The notes beneath the pieces were generated by a model. It ran no database searches. It saw nothing but the letters and a program-made list of their open reading frames with translations, and was not told the DNA's origin. The translations under genes and the position numbers were made by a program. Below, in pieces: positions 59,652 through 64,000 of a stretch of DNA of 64,000 nt. The stretch is from Oscillospiraceae bacterium (GTDB lineage Bacteria; Bacillota; Clostridia; Oscillospirales; Acutalibacteraceae). The stretch is taken from NCBI GenBank assembly GCA_015065545.1, contig SVQA01000003.1, forward strand, positions 1 through 64,000, read 5' to 3'. The first letter of the stretch is position 1; each line of letters begins with the position of its first letter.

Positions 59652-62267
59652 TTATTTATGATGTTTGATAAGTCCAAGAGCTTTTGAAATTTCCATTACT
59701 ACAGTAGGAATAAGGATAAGACCCAATGCGATAAGGTAGAGCTCTATGGGCAAATATATGAGCTTGAATGCAACCTGCAAAGGAGTGAAGAGTACAAGGA
59801 GCACAAGAAGCAGTGAACCGAGCACTGCAAGGTTTAGCTTCTTGTTTGTGAATATACCGATTTTAAAGATAGAGTGTTCACTTCTCATATTAAAGGATTG
59901 AAGCACCTGAGAGAGTGAGAGAGTCATAAATGCCATTGTCTGACCGCCTGCAACATCACCTGTCCAATTAGAACCGATGTAGTAGGCGATAAGAGTCAGA
60001 ATACCAAACATAAGACCCTGCAGTACAATTCGTATACCAAGACCGTTTGCGAAGATTCCTTCGTCCTTGGGCTTGGGTTTTCTGTCCATTACGTCCGCCT
60101 CAACGGGTTCCATACCAAGAGCGATTGCGGGCAGTGAGTCGGTTACAAGGTTAATCCAGAGAAGCTGCATAGAGAGCAGGGGAGATACGTGCCAGAGCAT
60201 CATAGCCACAAATACAGCCACAACCTCGCCGATGTTAGTACCCAGCAGGAAGCCGACAACCTTTTTGATGTTTGCGTAAATGCCTCTGCCTTCTCTTACC
60301 GCTTCGACGATTGTTGAGAAGTTGTCGTCGGTTAAGGTCATATCTGCGGCACCCTTTGCAACGTCTGTGCCCGTAATACCCATAGCACAGCCGATGTCGG
60401 CGGCTTTCAGAGCAGGAGCATCGTTAACGCCGTCACCTGTCATAGAAACAACCTGACCTTTTCTTTGCCAAGCCTTAACGATTCTGATTTTATTCTCGGG
60501 AGATACTCGGGCATAAACAGAGATTTTCTCAACCTGAGCATCTAATTCTTCATCGCTCATAGCGTCAAGCTCTGTGCCTGTGATGGCTAAGTCACCCTCG
60601 TTTAAGATGCCGAGCTCTTTTGCAATGGCAGAAGCAGTGATAACGTGGTCACCTGTAATCATAACAGGCTTGATGCCTGCCTTTTTGCAGGTTTCAACAG
60701 CTACCTTTGCCTCGGGTCTTGGTGGGTCAATCATACCCACAAGACCCATAAAGGTAAGGTCTGATTCGATTTCTTCGGGAATAAGCTCTTGCGGGATTGT
60801 GTCAATAATCTTATATCCCACAGCAAGCACTCGCAGAGCCTGTGCACTGAGAGCATCGGTGATCTCTTTTGCTTTTTTTATGTTACCGCTTGTGCAGCGG
60901 CTTGCCATAACATCAAAGGCACCCTTGACAATAACCACATTTTTGCCGTCAATATTGTTAATTGAGGTCATAAGCTTTCTGTCAGAGTCAAAGGGAATTC
61001 CTGCCACGCGGGGATAGGTTTTATTTATCTCATCTTTTAAGATTCCATTCTTGTAAGCGGCAAGCACAATGGCAGTTTCTGTGGGGTCACCAAGGTGCTG
61101 TTCTTCGCCGTCAGTAAATACAACCGAACCGTCACAGCAGAGTGTACCGTAGGTGAGGAGCTTTTTTATACTATCATTAGAGCTGTCGTTTACATCAGAA
61201 GCATCATTGTCGCCATCCACATAAGCCTTCATAACGGTCATCTTGTTCTGGGTAAGAGTACCTGTTTTGTCCGAGCAGATAACAGATGCACTGCCCAGAG
61301 TTTCAACAGCAGGAAGACGTCTTATAAGGGCATTTCTCTTAACCATTCGTTGTACACCGATGGAAAGTACAATGGTAACGATAGCGGGCAGACCTTCGGG
61401 AATTGCAGATACCGCAAGAGAAACTGCAGTCATAAAGATGTGTATGGGGTCAAGCCCGTTTAAGAGTCCCACCACAAATACAATTGCACAGGCACCGAGT
61501 GCCACAAAGCCCAAGTACTTACCAAGCTGAGCGAGTTTTTTCTGCAGGGGTGTCTGGGATTCGCCTTCTCCTGCAAGGAGGTTTGCGATTTTGCCCATTT
61601 CTGTGTCCATTCCCGTTGCGGTAACTATTGCTGTTGCTGTGCCGTAGGTGATACTGCAACCTGAGAATACCATATTCTTTCTGTCGCCTAAGGGAGCTTT
61701 TTCTTCAACCTCTGCTTCTGCATCCTTCTCGGAAGGTACAGACTCACCCGTAAGAGCAGATTCTTCGGATTTAAGGCTTGTGCTTTTAAGGAGCCTTGCA
61801 TCTGCTGGCACAAAGTCGCCTGCTTCAAGGAAGATAATATCACCGGGGACTAAGTCTGAGGCATCAATAATCTTTTCTTCGCCATCTCGCAGTACCCTTG
61901 CATGAGGTGCTGACATATTGTTAAGGGCATCCAGAGCTTTTTCCGCTTTACTTTCCTGTACAACACCCATAATTGCATTGAGAATAACAATCACAAGAAT
62001 AAGAGCAGGCTCAAAGAGTTCACCCCAGTTCTTTTCAACACAAACTATGGTGAAAGAAACAATAGCGGCAATAATCAGGATAAGTATCATAATATCCTTG
62101 AACTGATCGCAGAACCTTTGGAAATTAGTTTTCTTTTTCTTTTCCTTCAGTTTGTTTTTACCATATTGTTCCTTTGCTTTTGCAAGCTGTAAAGCGTTAA
62201 GACCTTTTTGTGCATCAACAGAATACTTCTTTAAAACTTCTTCTTTTGATATATTGTGTGAAGCCAA
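59652..62267 (-). CDS. Calcium-type cation-translocating P-type ATPase
   Basis: An 871-residue P2A-type ATPase. TGES is at 173-176, the M4 ion-binding motif PEGLP at 290-294, and the phosphorylation site DKTGT at 333-337 (Asp333). A GDGVNDAPAL hinge and about ten membrane segments follow. The PEGLP context and the cation-ATPase N- and C-terminal domains are those of Ca2+ pumps, though Mn2+ transport cannot be excluded. The start is TTG at 62267 with GGGAGGT upstream. Single-gene unit. Confidence 0.92.
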   Translation of the reverse strand: MASHNISKEEVLKKYSVDAQKGLNALQLAKAKEQYGKNKLKEKKKKTNFQRFCDQFKDIMILILIIAAIVSFTIVCVEKNWGELFEPALILVIVILNAIMGVVQESKAEKALDALNNMSAPHARVLRDGEEKIIDASDLVPGDIIFLEAGDFVPADARLLKSTSLKSEESALTGESVPSEKDAEAEVEEKAPLGDRKNMVFSGCSITYGTATAIVTATGMDTEMGKIANLLAGEGESQTPLQKKLAQLGKYLGFVALGACAIVFVVGLLNGLDPIHIFMTAVSLAVSAIPEGLPAIVTIVLSIGVQRMVKRNALIRRLPAVETLGSASVICSDKTGTLTQNKMTVMKAYVDGDNDASDVNDSSNDSIKKLLTYGTLCCDGSVVFTDGEEQHLGDPTETAIVLAAYKNGILKDEINKTYPRVAGIPFDSDRKLMTSINNIDGKNVVIVKGAFDVMASRCTSGNIKKAKEITDALSAQALRVLAVGYKIIDTIPQELIPEEIESDLTFMGLVGMIDPPRPEAKVAVETCKKAGIKPVMITGDHVITASAIAKELGILNEGDLAITGTELDAMSDEELDAQVEKISVYARVSPENKIRIVKAWQRKGQVVSMTGDGVNDAPALKAADIGCAMGITGTDVAKGAADMTLTDDNFSTIVEAVREGRGIYANIKKVVGFLLGTNIGEVVAVFVAMMLWHVSPLLSMQLLWINLVTDSLPAIALGMEPVEADVMDRKPKPKDEGIFANGLGIRIVLQGLMFGILTLIAYYIGSNWTGDVAGGQTMAFMTLSLSQVLQSFNMRSEHSIFKIGIFTNKKLNLAVLGSLLLVLLVLFTPLQVAFKLIYLPIELYLIALGLILIPTVVMEISKALGLIKHHK

Positions 62268-62416
62268 AAATATCTACCTCCCGGTTACACTGTTATGTAA
62301 AAATTTACACTTCTATTATTATAGCAAAATTTATTTCAATTACAACACAACGATTAAAATATACATTTACAAGTGTGTTAAAGTTTTGTAAATTTAATTG
62401 CTTTTATAAAAATATA

Positions 62417-62445
62417 GTGACCTGCACGGAAGTTTGTGATATAAT
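62417..62445 (+). promoter_or_regulatory. Promoter for the HAD hydrolase gene
   Basis: GTGACC (62417-62422) and a perfect TATAAT (62440-62445) with a 17-base spacer. An 8-base direct repeat ATATTCAC-CG-ATATTCAC follows at 62443-62460. Confidence 0.55.
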
Positions 62446-62475
62446 ATTCACCGATATTCACTTAAGGAGATATAT

Positions 62476-63180
62476 ATGCAGATTAAGGCGGTTTTATTTG
62501 ATTTGGACGGTTCACTTCTTCCTATGGATCAGGATGAATTTATAAAGGCTTACTTTACACATCTCTCAATGCGAATGGCGAAGTTCGGATACGACCCGAA
62601 GGAGCTTGTTTCAACTATTTGGGCAGGAACAAAAAATATGATGAAAAATAACGGTACTTGTTCCAACGAGGATGTTTTTTGGAAGGCTTTTTCAGAAACT
62701 TACGGCGAAAAATATCTTAAGGACAGAACCTTGTTTGACGATTATTATCATAACGAGTTTTTAAAAGTAAAGGATGTATGCGGATATAACGCAAAGGCAA
62801 AAGAAGCGGTTGAAAGGATAAAGCAGGCAGGCTACAGGGTAGTGCTTGCAACTCAGCCCATTTTCCCGAGCATTGCAACAAAACACCGTACCAATTGGGC
62901 AGGATTGGACGTTTCTGATTTCGAATTTTTCACAGCATTTGAGAATATCGGCTACTGCAAGCCCAATCTCAAATATTACGAAGAAATCTGCAATCGTCTC
63001 GGAGTTTCTCCCTCGGAGTGTCTTATGGTCGGCAACGATACCGGCGACGATATGGTGGCAGAAAAACTGGGTATGCAGGTATTTTTGCTTACCGATTGTC
63101 TAATTAATCAAAGTGGCGAGGATATAGAGAAATACCGCCATGGTAGCTTTGCTGAACTTCTTGAATTCCTTAATATATAA
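62476..63180 (+). CDS. HAD family hydrolase
   Basis: A 234-residue haloacid-dehalogenase-superfamily phosphatase. Motif I DLDGS holds the nucleophile Asp9 and acid/base Asp11, ATQP is a motif II-like segment, CKPNLKYYEEI carries the motif III lysine, and GNDTGDDM is motif IV. The helical cap lies between motifs I and II. Substrate unknown. AAGGAG precedes the ATG. Confidence 0.9.
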   Translation: MQIKAVLFDLDGSLLPMDQDEFIKAYFTHLSMRMAKFGYDPKELVSTIWAGTKNMMKNNGTCSNEDVFWKAFSETYGEKYLKDRTLFDDYYHNEFLKVKDVCGYNAKAKEAVERIKQAGYRVVLATQPIFPSIATKHRTNWAGLDVSDFEFFTAFENIGYCKPNLKYYEEICNRLGVSPSECLMVGNDTGDDMVAEKLGMQVFLLTDCLINQSGEDIEKYRHGSFAELLEFLNI

Positions 63181-63184
63181 AGAA

Positions 63185-63211
63185 ACACCGTCAGTTTTTT
63201 GCTGACGGTGT
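63185..63211. terminator. Bidirectional terminator between HAD and CLC genes
   Basis: ACACCGTCAG (63185-63194) pairs with CTGACGGTGT (63202-63211); T-rich sequence follows on both strands. Confidence 0.8.
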
Positions 63212-63218
63212 AGTTTTA

Positions 63219-64000
63219 TTATTCAGAAGTTTCCAGTGTTTCATCATTGAGTTTTGAGAAAATGAAATTCTGTTTTGAGTAAAGACTTGCTTTGCCAGAG
63301 AGGATAAAGCTTATTGAGGAGCTTATTGCAAAGAAGAGGATTCCCTCACCTGTAAAAAGTTCCACACAAAGCACCAGCGTGCCAAGAGGGCAGTTTGTAA
63401 CTCCGCAGAAAAGAGCTGCAATTTCCACAGCGGCACCAAAGCCGGGATTAAGTCCGAGAAGATGTGCAAGGCTTCCGCCCAGTGTTGCACCTATAAACAT
63501 TGTGGGAACGATCTCTCCGCCTTTGTAGCCCGCCGCAACAGTTATGGCTGTAAATAGAATTTTAAGCAGGAAGGCTTCATATTTGACTTCGCCTTTTTCG
63601 AAGATATTGTTTATAATGTTTATTCCGCCGCCGTTATAGTCAGTTGTTCTGAGGATTATAGGAAGCAATACAAGAAGTGAACCTCCTGCAAGGATTCGCA
63701 GAAATTCGTTCTTAAGATATTTTTTTGCAAGGTGTTCCGAAAGATGTAAAGCTTTGCAGAAAAGCATACTGACCAAAGCTCCGGCAACACCTATGAGAGC
63801 AACCTTCCATAATGTGTTAAGATTTAACTGGGGGATAGAAGTGATTGTGAATCGTTCGGCATGAGCACCCAATGAGTGAGCAACAAGGTAAGCAGATACA
63901 CTTGAAATCAGGCATGGAAAAATCGCCGCAGAGCAAATATATCCGACACTGATAACCTCAATGGCAAATACGGCGGCACCCAGAGGTGTGCCGAAAAGTG
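63219..64000 (-). CDS. CLC family chloride/fluoride channel or antiporter, 5' end beyond window
   Basis: A partial gene: the minus-strand frame is open to the window edge, so at least 260 C-terminal residues are seen and the N terminus is missing. GTPLGAAVFAIEV (near 63950-63990) and GYKGGEIVPTMFIGATLGG (around residue 118 before the terminal region) are CLC pore motifs. The GxxGGEIxP form in place of GGGIFAP resembles CLC-F fluoride/proton antiporter relatives, but the diagnostic N-terminal segment is outside the window. An apparent TTG start at 63872 is internal, not real. Confidence 0.85.
   Translation of the reverse strand, partial: LFGTPLGAAVFAIEVISVGYICSAAIFPCLISSVSAYLVAHSLGAHAERFTITSIPQLNLNTLWKVALIGVAGALVSMLFCKALHLSEHLAKKYLKNEFLRILAGGSLLVLLPIILRTTDYNGGGINIINNIFEKGEVKYEAFLLKILFTAITVAAGYKGGEIVPTMFIGATLGGSLAHLLGLNPGFGAAVEIAALFCGVTNCPLGTLVLCVELFTGEGILFFAISSSISFILSGKASLYSKQNFIFSKLNDETLETSE

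Noticed and set aside
63219..63872. Start of the CLC gene at TTG 63872
   Set aside because: The frame continues upstream to the window edge with conserved CLC sequence (GTPLGAAVFAIEV), so the gene is truncated by the window, not started there.

Overview
The window looks like a chromosomal segment of a low-to-moderate GC, spore-forming, strictly fermentative Firmicute, most likely a gut clostridium of the Oscillospiraceae/Ruminococcaceae type. The evidence is a spoIIAA-spoIIAB-sigF operon, the CtsR-McsA-McsB-ClpC stress operon, strong AGGAGG ribosome binding sites, TTGACA-17-TATAAT promoters, many short intrinsic terminators, and electron-transfer genes of the anaerobic Hdr/Flx type. No rRNA, CRISPR array, insertion sequence or intact prophage was seen.

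Layout. 0-8 kb: ferredoxin; tRNA and rRNA methyltransferases with folC; the spoIIA operon; a phosphohexomutase on the minus strand; a small HPr-like protein behind a structured leader; a hairpin-rich repeat region; and a QueT-type transporter. 8-17 kb: ApbE flavin transferase, then an AT-rich surface-glycan cassette (acyltransferase, GT-C membrane glycosyltransferase, ATP-grasp ligase, WecE aminotransferase, NeuD/PglD-type acetyltransferase, ArnC-like glycosyltransferase and two small flippase-like subunits). 17-21.5 kb: a Rieske/FAD oxidoreductase, a small Mor-regulator island, a possible 17-residue peptide gene, and tRNA-Leu(GAG) followed by a small duplicated element.

21.6-30 kb: one operon encodes DAHP synthase, prephenate dehydrogenase, AroB, AroA, AroC, chorismate mutase/prephenate dehydratase, an AroE-AroK fusion and AroQ. 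Together these cover the route from erythrose-4-P and PEP to phenylpyruvate and 4-hydroxyphenylpyruvate. It is preceded by a leader peptide with seven consecutive Phe/Tyr codons and a terminator/antiterminator pair, that is, a classical attenuator. 30-37.5 kb: htpG, ctsR-mcsA-mcsB-clpC behind three CtsR boxes, and a lipoprotein. 37.6-45.8 kb: a minus-strand histidine operon (hisZ G D C B H A F IE and histidinol phosphatase).

46-59.5 kb is the most unusual region. After sfsA, a promoter with a Rex-like operator precedes ldh, fumC, hdrB-hdrC-hdrA, flxD-flxC-flxB-flxA-like genes, a fumarate-reductase-like iron-sulfur subunit and flavoprotein, and an AspT-like transporter, all co-directional without an internal terminator. 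No membrane anchor subunit is encoded. I infer a cytoplasmic, possibly electron-bifurcating NADH:fumarate reductase, combined with lactate formation, malate dehydration and dicarboxylate transport in one NADH-disposal operon. The window ends with a calcium-type P-ATPase, a HAD hydrolase and a truncated CLC-family channel.
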